NCBI RefSeq assembly: GCF_002222655.1 | Contig: NZ_CP022423.1 | Span: 2,046,001 to 2,110,000, forward strand | DNA length: 64,000 nt | Direction: 5' to 3' | From: Vitreoscilla filiformis | Lineage (GTDB): Bacteria; Pseudomonadota; Gammaproteobacteria; Burkholderiales; Burkholderiaceae_C | Part shown: positions 35,378 to 43,206 of the stretch, piece by piece | How the letters are laid out: every line of letters begins with the position of its first letter | Numbering within the stretch: the stretch's first letter is position 1 | Notes under the pieces: generated by a model | Database searches by the model: none | Told to the model about the DNA's origin: nothing | What the model saw: only the letters and a program-made list of their open reading frames with translations | Program-made: the position numbers and the translations under genes

Positions 35378-35943
35378 GGAGTGCCGTGGGCAGGGGATTC
35401 GAACCAGTTGTGCTGCAAACAGTCGCGCAGCCGCAACCGCGCTCGGTGCAGGAGCACCCACAGGTTGGTCGGGCTGATGGCCAGTTCCTTACAAATTTCG
35501 TCGGCGTCCAGCTCCAGCCATTCGCGCATCATGAAAGCGCGTCCTTGTGCGCAAGGCAAGCGTTCGACGCAAGCGTCGAGCACCGCCAAAAACTGGCGCT
35601 GCCTCAGCAGGGCCTCTGGGTGATCGGGCCAATGTGCCGGGGTTTCACGCCAATGGCCGGTGGCATCGAACAGCAGGTCGTCCACGTCGTGGGCATCATC
35701 GGCATCCAAGGTGGTGGCTTCTCGTTGGTGGCGGCGCAACTGATCGATCAACTTGTGCTTCAGGATGCCCACCAACCAAGTTTTGAGCTGGGAGGCCCCG
35801 GCAAAGGCGGCGGGCCGTTCCAACGCGGCCAACAGGGTGTCGGAAACTGCGTCTTCGGCCCATTCGGGTTGCCGCAACTGGGCGCGTGCGTACCGCAGCA
35901 ACTGCGGACGCAGGGCTTGGACTTGCTGCGCAAATTTGTCCAT
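35374..35943 (-). CDS. ECF-type RNA polymerase sigma factor
   Basis: A 189-residue sigma factor starting MDKFAQQVQALRPQLLRYARAQL. Region 2 is at about 20-90 (AEDAVSDTLLAALERPAAF, QLKTWLVGILKHKLIDQLRR). Region 4 is at about 130-185, with LPCAQGRAFMMREWLELDADEICKEL and the helix-turn-helix ISPTNLWVLLHRARLRLRDCL. The divergent gap to bufA is 141 bases. The layout suggests it controls the bufferin operon, as sigma/anti-sigma pairs do for related operons; its promoter sequence was not identified. Confidence 0.9.
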   Translation of the reverse strand: MDKFAQQVQALRPQLLRYARAQLRQPEWAEDAVSDTLLAALERPAAFAGASQLKTWLVGILKHKLIDQLRRHQREATTLDADDAHDVDDLLFDATGHWRETPAHWPDHPEALLRQRQFLAVLDACVERLPCAQGRAFMMREWLELDADEICKELAISPTNLWVLLHRARLRLRDCLQHNWFESPAHGTP

Positions 35944-36084
35944 CCGGAAGCCTCCCAAAAGAAAGTCAAAAAAATGCGCCGGCAGTGTAAGCAGTGGCGG
36001 CCCATGGGCGACACAGCCATGTCCCGCACGGATTGGCGAGTGGGATCGTCCTCAAACTGAACCGAATCGAACAGGAGTTTCATC

Positions 36085-36375
36085 ATGCAAAAGTCTGCAC
36101 GCATTGCCTCGGCTCTGGCCGCTGCTGTCGCCCTGGGCCTGGTCTCGACCGCGCAAGCACAGCAACACCCCGCCAGCGGCGGCAAGGAAAAGTGCTACGG
36201 CGTGGCCAAAGCCGGTGCCAACGATTGCGCCAACCTCAGCGGTACGCACTCGTGCGCCGGGCAAGCCAAAACCGACAACGATGCCGCCGAATGGAAGTTC
36301 GTGGCCAAAGGCACCTGCAAGTCCATGGGCGGCCTGACGGCCGATGAGGCCAAGGCCAAACTCAAGGGCATGTGA
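36085..36375 (+). CDS. bufA: BufA-like bufferin precursor (DUF2282)
   Basis: A 96-residue exported peptide. The signal peptide covers about residues 1-26 (ending AQAQ). The mature part has four cysteines, C37, C48, C57 and C78, in the pattern [30 protein letters not shown] that is typical of DUF2282 (BufA1) proteins. Related precursors are modified at cysteine by an MNIO enzyme and bind copper in the periplasm; whether this one does is inference from the operon. An AGGAG site precedes the ATG. It is divergent from the sigma factor gene. Confidence 0.88.
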   Translation: MQKSARIASALAAAVALGLVSTAQAQQHPASGGKEKCYGVAKAGANDCANLSGTHSCAGQAKTDNDAAEWKFVAKGTCKSMGGLTADEAKAKLKGM

Positions 36376-36422
36376 TTGACCACACACCCACCGATCCAGT
36401 GAGACCACCCGGAGACTGACCC

Positions 36423-36875
36423 ATGATGTCCCTTCCCTGTACGTGCCAGGCGCTGCTGCGTCGGGGCATCGGTTGGTTGGAGCACTTGCAACCGCTGGTG
36501 CTGTTGGTGGCTCGGTGCCACGTTGGCTGGGTGTTTTGGCGCTCGGGCCTGACCAAAATCGACGATTGGTCGACCACGCTGGCGTTGTTTGAGTCCGAAT
36601 ATGCGGTGCCTGTGCTACCGCCTGCGGTGGCGGCGGTGATGGGCACCGCCGGTGAGTTGCTGCTGCCGTGGCTGCTGTTTCTGGGGCTGGCCGGGCGATT
36701 GGGCGCTGCTGGGTTGAGTGTGGTCAACGTGGTGGCGGTGCTCAGCCTGCCCGACATGCCCGAAGCCGCGCTTCAGTTGCACATTTTTTGGGGCAGTTGG
36801 CTGCTGGCGCTGGTGGTGTGGGGGCCGGGTGCTTGGTCGTTGGACGGTTGGTGGCGTCGCCGCCAAGGGTGGTGA
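36423..36875 (+). CDS. DoxX family membrane protein of the bufferin operon
   Basis: A 150-residue protein with four membrane helices: LQPLVLLVARCHVGWVFWRSG, YAVPVLPPAVAAVMGTAGEL, LLFLGLAGRLGAAGLSVVNV and the last HIFWGSWLLALVVWGPG. This is the DoxX/DoxD fold that is regularly encoded between the DUF2282 gene and the DUF692 gene. DoxX proteins are thought to assist quinone- or thiol-linked redox steps, but no mechanism is proved here. It starts 47 bases after bufA and is followed by bufB after three bases. Confidence 0.85.
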   Translation: MMSLPCTCQALLRRGIGWLEHLQPLVLLVARCHVGWVFWRSGLTKIDDWSTTLALFESEYAVPVLPPAVAAVMGTAGELLLPWLLFLGLAGRLGAAGLSVVNVVAVLSLPDMPEAALQLHIFWGSWLLALVVWGPGAWSLDGWWRRRQGW

Positions 36876-36878
36876 GCC

Positions 36879-37736
36879 ATGAGTGGCGGTCACGTGGGCG
36901 TAGGCTGGCGGCCCTCGCATGAAGAGGCGCTGTTGGCGCAACCCGGGCAAGTCGATTTCATCGAGGTGCATTCCGAGAACTTTTTCGCCCCTGGCGGGGC
37001 CGCCTTGGCCACGCTGTGCCGGGCGCGGCAGGACCATCCGGTGAGCTTGCACGGTGTCGGGTTGGCCTTGGGGTCGGCGGTCGGGCTGGATGGGGCGCAT
37101 TTGGCGTCTTTGGCCCGCTTGGTCGAGCAAATCGAGCCTGTGCGGGTGTCCGACCACGCGGCGTTCGCACGCGCCCCACTGCTGGCCGGTGGGCCGGTGC
37201 TGCATGCGGCGGATTTGCTCCCCATCCCCTTCACCTCGGCCAGTTTGGCGTTGATGGTGCGACACGTGCAGCAGGTGCAAGAGCGGTTACGCCGGCCCAT
37301 GCTGGTGGAAAACCTGTCGGCCTACATCGATTGGGCGGTGGCAGATGCTTGGCCCGAACCGGAGTTCTTCAATCAGTTGACGCAGCGCAGCGGCTGCCAG
37401 ATGCTGCTGGACGTCAACAACTTGGTGGTCAATGCACTGAACCGGGCCGAGCCGGATCCGGTGGCGTCCGCTTGTGCATGGATTGATGCGTTGGTGCCGC
37501 AGAGTGTGGGAGAAATCCACCTGGCGGGTTATGACGATCGGGGGCCGTTGGTGATCGATGACCACGGTTCACGTGTGCATCCGCCTGTGTGGACGGTGTA
37601 CCGCCACGCCGTGGCGCGGCTGGGCCCGGTGCCGACGTTGATCGAATGGGACACCCACCTGCCCCCCTGGGACACATTGTTAGACGAAGCCGCCCAGGCC
37701 CGGCGCTGTCAAACCGAGGAGGTGCGCCGTGGGTGA
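36879..37736 (+). CDS. bufB: MNIO-family bufferin maturase BufB (DUF692)
   Basis: A 285-residue TIM-barrel enzyme of the multinuclear non-heme iron oxidase group. Iron-ligand-type motifs in order are [78 protein letters not shown] and IEWDTHLP. Enzymes of this family oxidise cysteines of small precursor peptides into thiooxazole or related rings. It is preceded by the precursor and followed, with overlap, by its partner gene, so it should act on the upstream BufA-like peptide. Confidence 0.92.
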   Translation: MSGGHVGVGWRPSHEEALLAQPGQVDFIEVHSENFFAPGGAALATLCRARQDHPVSLHGVGLALGSAVGLDGAHLASLARLVEQIEPVRVSDHAAFARAPLLAGGPVLHAADLLPIPFTSASLALMVRHVQQVQERLRRPMLVENLSAYIDWAVADAWPEPEFFNQLTQRSGCQMLLDVNNLVVNALNRAEPDPVASACAWIDALVPQSVGEIHLAGYDDRGPLVIDDHGSRVHPPVWTVYRHAVARLGPVPTLIEWDTHLPPWDTLLDEAAQARRCQTEEVRRG

Positions 37737-38553
37737 TGTGAGCTTGACAGAATCAGAGCGCCAGCAGCGCTTGCTGGCAGCGTTGTGGGCGCCCCATCCC
37801 CCCGACTTGACCCGCCTGGGGTTGCGCCCCCTGCCCGGGCCTGCGCGGCAGGCCACGCCGCGTGATGGGGTGATGGCCTACCGGCGCAATGCCCACGCGA
37901 ATGCGGTGCGGGCGTTGGCGTTGGTGTATCCGGTGTTGCATGCGGTGGTGGGGGCGGAGGGATTTCATGCGCTGACCGCTGCGTTGTGGCGGGACAACCC
38001 GCCGACCCACGGCGACTTGGGCACCTGGGGTGAGACCTTGCCGGATTGGTTGGTACGTCACGCCCCGTGGCCGGATCTGCCTTATCTCGCCGATCTGGCA
38101 CAGGTGGAGTGGGCCGTGCATCAGGCCAGTCGGGCGGCAGACGATCCGGCCCAATCGCTTCCCGAAGGTCTGGGCCTGCTGGCGGACACCGATCCCACCG
38201 AAATCGAAGCCCAGTGGCGCGAGGGTGCCCGTGTGGTGTGCAGTGCGTGGCCCGTGGTGACGATGTGGCACGCCCACCAGCCCGATCCCTTGGCGCCTGC
38301 GCCCGAGCGGTTGGCGGCGGTGCGTGAGGCGCTGGCGCATCGGCAAGCCGAGTCGGCTTTGGTGTGGCGGCCAAGTTGGCAGGTGGAGGTGTTTGCCTGG
38401 TCGCGGGAGGAGGCGCGTTTCGCTGCCGGCCTGATGGCTGGCATGAGTTTGGGCGAAGCACTGGCGTGCGTCCCGGCGCACTTTGACTTTGAAGCTTGGC
38501 TGATTGCCGCGTTGCAGGCCCGCTGGTTGCGGGCCTGGCGAAAACGCGGTTAA
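37729..38553 (+). CDS. bufC: BufC-type partner of the MNIO enzyme (DUF2063)
   Basis: A 274-residue protein beginning at a GTG inside the bufB stop ([15 protein letters not shown]). The N-terminal DUF2063/HvfC-BufC domain is visible: [30 protein letters not shown] near residue 45, then [39 protein letters not shown] and a C-terminal winged-helix-like part ([20 protein letters not shown]). Such proteins recognise the precursor and present it to the MNIO enzyme. The overlap with bufB supports a tight complex. It converges on the ATPase gene. Confidence 0.88.
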   Translation: MGDVSLTESERQQRLLAALWAPHPPDLTRLGLRPLPGPARQATPRDGVMAYRRNAHANAVRALALVYPVLHAVVGAEGFHALTAALWRDNPPTHGDLGTWGETLPDWLVRHAPWPDLPYLADLAQVEWAVHQASRAADDPAQSLPEGLGLLADTDPTEIEAQWREGARVVCSAWPVVTMWHAHQPDPLAPAPERLAAVREALAHRQAESALVWRPSWQVEVFAWSREEARFAAGLMAGMSLGEALACVPAHFDFEAWLIAALQARWLRAWRKRG

Positions 38554-38563
38554 TGGCGGCGCG

Positions 38564-40513
38564 TCAGGTCGAGGCGCGCACGTCTTCCATCGAGGTGAGA
38601 CCTGCCAGCACTTTCTCGATGCCATCTTGGCGCATGGTGCGCAAACCATCGTGCATGGCCTGGCGCAACAGCTCTTCTTGGCGGGCGCCGGATTGAATCA
38701 TGCGCCGCAATTGCAGCGTGATCGTCAGCACCTCGTGGATGCCCATGCGTCCGATGGAGCCGTGGGTTTCACAGGCGTCGCAGCCCACACTGTAGTGGCG
38801 CTGCAACTGGCCGTTCACACCGAATCGGGTGATCCACTGCTGGCGCAGCTCCTCTTTGTCGGGCCGGTCGATGGGGTGGGCCCAGGCGTGCAGGTAATCT
38901 TCCAGCCATTCGTCCACATCGGCAGCGTTGGCTGGCTCGCTCACCAGGCAGTGCGGGCACAACTTGCGCACCAGGCGCTGGGCGATCACGGCTTGCAAGG
39001 CATCGGCAAAATTGAACGGATCCAGCCCCAGATCCAGCAAGCGGGCCACGGTTTCGGTGGCGTTGTTGGTGTGCAGGGTGGACAGCACCAAGTGGCCCGT
39101 CAACGACGATTCGATGGCGATCAGGGCCGTTTCCGCATCACGGATTTCGCCCACCATGATCACGTCCGGATCGGCCCGCAAAAACGCCCGCAGCGCCTTG
39201 GCGAACGTGAAGCCGATTTTGGTGTTGATCTGGACTTGGCGCAGCCCCGGTTGGGTGATTTCGATCGGGTCTTCGGCGGTCCAGATTTTGCGCGTGGGTT
39301 CGTTCAGATACCCCATGGCCGAGTGCAGCGTCGTGGTCTTGCCCGAACCCGTCGGCCCCGAGCACAGCACCAGACCGTGCGGTCGGGTGATCGCTGCCAC
39401 CATCGCTTGGTAGTTGCGATCGGACAGGCCGAGTTCTTCGAGCGTGATGAGCTGGCCGTTGTCCAGCAGGCGCAGCACGGCGTCTTCGAGGCCGTTGTGC
39501 GTCGGGATGATGGCCACGCGCAGCTCCACCGGGAAACCCGGCACAAACTGCGAGAAGCTGATCTTGCCGTCTTGCGGTTGGCGACGTTCCGCGATGTCCA
39601 AGCCGCACATCACCTTGAGCCGGCCAATGAGTGCCTGGCGCCAGAAGTGCGGCAGCTCCAGATAAGGCTGAAGCACCCCATCTTTGCGAAAGCGCACGCG
39701 CAATTTTTCGTGGCCGGGGTGGGTTTCGATGTGAATGTCGGAAACACCGCGCTGGTGGGCTTCGACGATCATCGAGTTCACCAAGCGCACCAAGCTGGTG
39801 TCGGCTTGCTCGGGTGGCAGATCCTCGTCGTTCTTGACGGGCACACGCACCTTGGCGCGCTCCAAGTCAGCCAGCAGGTTTTGGGTGTTTTGCCCTTTGG
39901 CGGCCCAAAACGTGGTGGTGTCGGTTTGGCCTTGGCGGCGGTAGATCTCCATGATCCACCGCGACAGATCGCGCTCCGCTGCGAGCACCGGGGAGATTTT
40001 GGTTTGCACCAAAAACTCCAACTCCGAGAGCGCATCGGAGCGTGTCGGGTCGTCCATGACCACGGCCAGGCGGCCGGGCAAGGCTTGCAGCGGCAGCACG
40101 TTGAGCCGCTGGGCCACCGCCGCAGGCACCCGCTTGACGGCGCGCTCGTCCACCGGGTAGTGAGCAATGCTGACCACCGGGTAGCCCATTTTGCGGATGA
40201 GGGCGGAGCGCAAATCCTCCTGGGTGATGTAACCGGCCTTGACCAGCAGTTGCCCCAGCGGCATGGCTCGGTGGCCCACTTGCTGGTTGGCCAAAGCGGC
40301 TTGAAGCTGCTCGGCGGTCAGGCAGCCCATGCTCACCAGGGTTTCACCGATGCGCATCATGGGCATGCGCTGTTGGGTTTGGAGTGCCGTTTCCAGCTGA
40401 GTGGCGGTGTAGATCGTCGGCGATGCCAACAGCGACCCCGCCGTCGTGGCGGCACGTTGCGTCACGATGGAGGGTTTCGCGGGGGGGCCGGCAGGGGGAA
40501 GGGCAGTAGACAC
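38564..40513 (-). CDS. T2SS/T4P-type secretion ATPase (GspE/PilB family)
   Basis: A 649-residue ATPase. An N-terminal MshEN-like region lies at about 55-170 (IGETLVSMGCLTAEQLQAAL, LGQLLVKAGYITQEDLRSAL). The ATPase core has Walker A GPTGSGKTTTL near residue 385, the Asp box, a Walker B-like DPDVIMVGEIRDAETA near 445 and HTNNA. A zinc-binding tetracysteine lies near 510-590 (CPHC, then CDAC). Everything needed for hydrolysis is intact. No other pilus or secretion gene is next to it; it sits 30 bases after tolA, so its partners are elsewhere. Confidence 0.92.
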   Translation of the reverse strand: MSTALPPAGPPAKPSIVTQRAATTAGSLLASPTIYTATQLETALQTQQRMPMMRIGETLVSMGCLTAEQLQAALANQQVGHRAMPLGQLLVKAGYITQEDLRSALIRKMGYPVVSIAHYPVDERAVKRVPAAVAQRLNVLPLQALPGRLAVVMDDPTRSDALSELEFLVQTKISPVLAAERDLSRWIMEIYRRQGQTDTTTFWAAKGQNTQNLLADLERAKVRVPVKNDEDLPPEQADTSLVRLVNSMIVEAHQRGVSDIHIETHPGHEKLRVRFRKDGVLQPYLELPHFWRQALIGRLKVMCGLDIAERRQPQDGKISFSQFVPGFPVELRVAIIPTHNGLEDAVLRLLDNGQLITLEELGLSDRNYQAMVAAITRPHGLVLCSGPTGSGKTTTLHSAMGYLNEPTRKIWTAEDPIEITQPGLRQVQINTKIGFTFAKALRAFLRADPDVIMVGEIRDAETALIAIESSLTGHLVLSTLHTNNATETVARLLDLGLDPFNFADALQAVIAQRLVRKLCPHCLVSEPANAADVDEWLEDYLHAWAHPIDRPDKEELRQQWITRFGVNGQLQRHYSVGCDACETHGSIGRMGIHEVLTITLQLRRMIQSGARQEELLRQAMHDGLRTMRQDGIEKVLAGLTSMEDVRAST

Positions 40514-40543
40514 GATCAGTCTCCGGGCGGGGCACAGGCCCCG

Positions 40544-41632
40544 TTATTCATGCGGGCGGAAGGTGATGATCATCGCAGCAGGGATGCGCCCATCCACATC
40601 CCTAGGCAGGATGGCGGTACGGTCAATGGCGCGCAGCACGGCTTCGTCCCAATCGCGGTTGCCGCTGGGCTTGAGGATGCGTCGGCTGACGATGCGGCCA
40701 TCGGGCGCGGTTTGCACTTCGACTTCGGCCACCGGGTTGCCCTCGATCGGGTCGGTCAGCACGATGTTGGGCTTGATGCGCGCCTTGATGCGCCCTTGGT
40801 AAGACGCCGAAGGGCCAGCGTTGCGCGGGGCATCGCCCGAAGTGTTCGCACTGGTGTTGGCCCCACCACCGAGCTGGTTCATCAGCCGGTTCATTTGGGC
40901 TTGTCGCAGTTGTTCGGCGCGGGCTTGCTGCTCTTTTTGTTCCTTCTGCTCTTGGGCGCGGCGCTCTTTCTCGCGTTTTTCTTTCTTGTCTTTTTCCAGC
41001 TTTTCGCGTTCGAGGCGTTCCTTCTCTTCTTTTTCCTTCTTTTCCTTTTCGAGTTTGGCTTGACGTTCTTTTTCTTGTTTTTCTTTCTCGCGCTTGTCCT
41101 TTTCCTTTTTGTCGCGCTCGGCTTTTTCACGCTCGGCGCGCTCCTTCTCTTCTTTCTCCTTGCGCTGCTTTTCTTTGGCCGCTTGCTCGCGCTTTTCCTC
41201 GGCGAGGCGGCGGGCGCGTTCGGTGGCAATTTGGGCGTCGCGTTCCGCAGCGGCGGCGGCGGGAGGTTTCGGCGGCGTCGGAATGGGCGGCGCGGGGACG
41301 GGCGGCGGCGGCGGTGGCGCGGGGGCCGGTTCCGGTGGCGGCTCGGCTGGCGGCGGTGGGGGCGCTTCAACCGGTGGGGCGGGCGGGGCGGGTTCAGTCA
41401 CCGCTGGCGCTGGCGCGGCTTGGCGCGGGACGCTGTCCCACAGCTCGGCTTCGATGCTCACAGGGGTGTCGCTGTGCCACTCGACACCGAGTGCCAGCGC
41501 CGCCACCAAGCCGATGTGTGCCACCGTGGCCAGTGCGAAACCCGGGCCAAACCCGTCGGCCCGGGGCGGGTGGTAAACCCCCTGCGCAGCAGGCGCCGGC
41601 GCAGGGGCGGGGGTCGGAGCAGGAGACGTCAC
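40544..41632 (-). CDS. tolA: TolA-like cell-envelope protein
   Basis: A 362-residue protein with one N-terminal membrane helix (GFGPGFALATVAHIGLVAALALG). A Pro-rich stretch follows, then a very long Lys/Glu-rich coiled coil (about residues 120-250, repeats of EKEKKEKE). The C-terminal globular domain with IVSRRILKPSGNRDWDEAVLRAI and a closing DGRIPAAMIITFRP has the TolA/TonB C-terminal fold. It spans the periplasm and links TolQR to the outer membrane. It starts at a GTG four bases after the tolR stop. Confidence 0.88.
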   Translation of the reverse strand: MTSPAPTPAPAPAPAAQGVYHPPRADGFGPGFALATVAHIGLVAALALGVEWHSDTPVSIEAELWDSVPRQAAPAPAVTEPAPPAPPVEAPPPPPAEPPPEPAPAPPPPPPVPAPPIPTPPKPPAAAAAERDAQIATERARRLAEEKREQAAKEKQRKEKEEKERAEREKAERDKKEKDKREKEKQEKERQAKLEKEKKEKEEKERLEREKLEKDKKEKREKERRAQEQKEQKEQQARAEQLRQAQMNRLMNQLGGGANTSANTSGDAPRNAGPSASYQGRIKARIKPNIVLTDPIEGNPVAEVEVQTAPDGRIVSRRILKPSGNRDWDEAVLRAIDRTAILPRDVDGRIPAAMIITFRPHE

Positions 41633-41635
41633 GCC

Positions 41636-42064
41636 TCAGTGTCCTTGCTTGACGGAGAGGCCGACGCGCTGCACACCGTTGCGCTGGAGCGCGTCCATCA
41701 CCTTGACGACGCTGTCGTAACGCACGTTGCGGTCGGCGGAGATCACGACGGGAATGGGTTCGTTGCCGGTTTGCAGTTTCAACACCTGCGGGGCGAGCTG
41801 ATCGAGCGGCACGTCGGTGAGTGGGGTTTGATCGTGGCGCATTTGGATCGTGTCGTTCGCACCGATCACGACTTCAATGACCGTGGTGGGACGCTGGCGC
41901 GACTTGCCGACGCTGGGCAAGTCCACCACCCCCGTGGTGATGAGCGGCGCACTGACCATGAAAATGATCAGCAGCACCAGCATCACATCGATGAAGGGCA
42001 CCATGTTGATCTCGCTCATCGAGCGGCGGCGCCCACCGCTGCTGCGAGCCATGACGTTGGCCAT
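41636..42064 (-). CDS. tolR: TolR (ExbD family) protein
   Basis: A 142-residue protein. One membrane helix with the essential aspartate is seen in EINMVPFIDVMLVLLIIFMV near residue 20, followed by a periplasmic domain ending in KVMDALQRNGVQRVGL. TolR forms a proton channel with TolQ. It is encoded between tolQ and tolA as usual. A Lys/Arg-rich head (SSGGRRRSMSEIN) faces the cytoplasm. Confidence 0.95.
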   Translation of the reverse strand: MANVMARSSGGRRRSMSEINMVPFIDVMLVLLIIFMVSAPLITTGVVDLPSVGKSRQRPTTVIEVVIGANDTIQMRHDQTPLTDVPLDQLAPQVLKLQTGNEPIPVVISADRNVRYDSVVKVMDALQRNGVQRVGLSVKQGH

Positions 42065-42076
42065 GCAAGCTCCTTC

Positions 42077-42790
42077 TTAGGGGTGCGGCTGCGAGGGCAG
42101 GTGTTCCACGCTGGGTTGGGTCGCACTCTGCATGTTGCGTTGCAGGATGTTGGAGAACTCCTCAATGAAACTCTCCAACTGGATGGCGGTGCGATCGACT
42201 TGCCGTGCAAACCGGTTGTAACCCACCACCGCTGGGATGGCAGCGAACAACCCGATGGCCGTGGCCACCAAGGCTTCAGCAATGCCCGGAGCCACCGTGG
42301 CCAGGGTCACTTGTTGCAAGTTGGACAGGCCGACGAACGCATGCATGATCCCCCACACCGTGCCGAACAACCCCACGTAAGGGCTAACCGAACCGACCGA
42401 CGCCAGAAAACCGATGCTGCCTTCCAGGGCGTCGAGTTCGCGTTGCAGCGAAGCGCGCATGGCGCGGCGAGCACCGTCGAGTTGGCTGGCGGCGTCGTGG
42501 CGTTTGTCGCGCAGGTTGATGAACTCGCGCATGCCGCTGGCGAAGACGCGGGCCATCGGGCCGAGGTCGGGCATCGTGCTGGCGCTGCGGTACAGGTCGC
42601 TCAAACTGGTGCCCGACCAGAACGTCTGCTCGAAGTGCGCGTTGCGGCGCTGGACTTTGCCCAGGCCAATGAGTTTGGTGAAAATCACCGTCCAACTCGC
42701 CAAGGACAACAGCAGCAAGCCAGCGATGACCACCTGCACCACCGGGCTGGCGTGCAGGACGAGATTGACGATGGAAAGATCCTGGTTCAT
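42077..42790 (-). CDS. tolQ: TolQ (ExbB/MotA family) proton channel
   Basis: A 237-residue protein with three membrane helices, the first near residues 15-35 (VVQVVIAGLLLLSLASWTVIF). The others are FLASVGSVSPYVGLFGTVWGIMHAF and EALVATAIGLFAAIPAVVGYN, which form the ExbB/TolQ channel. It uses proton flow to energise TolA. The ATG at 42788-42790 overlaps the ybgC stop. Confidence 0.95.
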   Translation of the reverse strand: MNQDLSIVNLVLHASPVVQVVIAGLLLLSLASWTVIFTKLIGLGKVQRRNAHFEQTFWSGTSLSDLYRSASTMPDLGPMARVFASGMREFINLRDKRHDAASQLDGARRAMRASLQRELDALEGSIGFLASVGSVSPYVGLFGTVWGIMHAFVGLSNLQQVTLATVAPGIAEALVATAIGLFAAIPAVVGYNRFARQVDRTAIQLESFIEEFSNILQRNMQSATQPSVEHLPSQPHP

Positions 42791-43206
42791 GAGGACATGC
42801 GCTCCAAGAGTTCAGAAGGAATGCGGGTGGCGCGCCACTGGGCTTGTTGGACGCAGATGATGTCCACATGGCCATGGGCGAGCACGTCGGCGCCCTTGAG
42901 GGCTTGCTGGGCGATGCGCAGTCGGGCGCTGCCGGTTTCGGCGATGCGGGCGGTGATGGTCAGCTCATCATCGAGCCGTGCGGACTGCACGTAGCGAACT
43001 TGCACCTGGCCCACCACGAACAAAACGCCGTGGCGTTCCAGCAAAGCCTGCTGACCAAAGCCGAGCGAGCGCAGCCACTCGGTGCGGGCCCGTTCGAAGA
43101 ATTTCAGGTAGTTGGCATAGAACACCACGCCGCCGGCGTCGGTGTCCTCCCAATAGACCCGCACGGGCAAGCGGTAGGCGTCCAGGTCGGGGGCAACAAG
43201 CGTCAT
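42787..43206 (-). CDS. ybgC: Tol-Pal system acyl-CoA thioesterase YbgC
   Basis: A 139-residue hotdog-fold thioesterase. It begins MTLVAPDLDAYRLPVRVYWEDTDAGGVVFYANYLKFFERARTEW-type sequence; the catalytic aspartate lies in EDTDAGGVVFYANY. It hydrolyses short acyl-CoA or acyl-ACP thioesters at the inner membrane. It overlaps both neighbours: the kinase stop upstream and the tolQ start downstream, each by four bases. Confidence 0.92.
   Translation of the reverse strand: MTLVAPDLDAYRLPVRVYWEDTDAGGVVFYANYLKFFERARTEWLRSLGFGQQALLERHGVLFVVGQVQVRYVQSARLDDELTITARIAETGSARLRIAQQALKGADVLAHGHVDIICVQQAQWRATRIPSELLERMSS

Noticed and set aside
38504..42994. Open frame of about 1496 codons on the plus strand
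   Set aside because: It runs antisense through the ATPase, tolA, tolR and tolQ genes, all of which have strong family motifs on the minus strand. Its translation is His/Gly/Arg-rich without domains. It is a by-product of high third-position GC.
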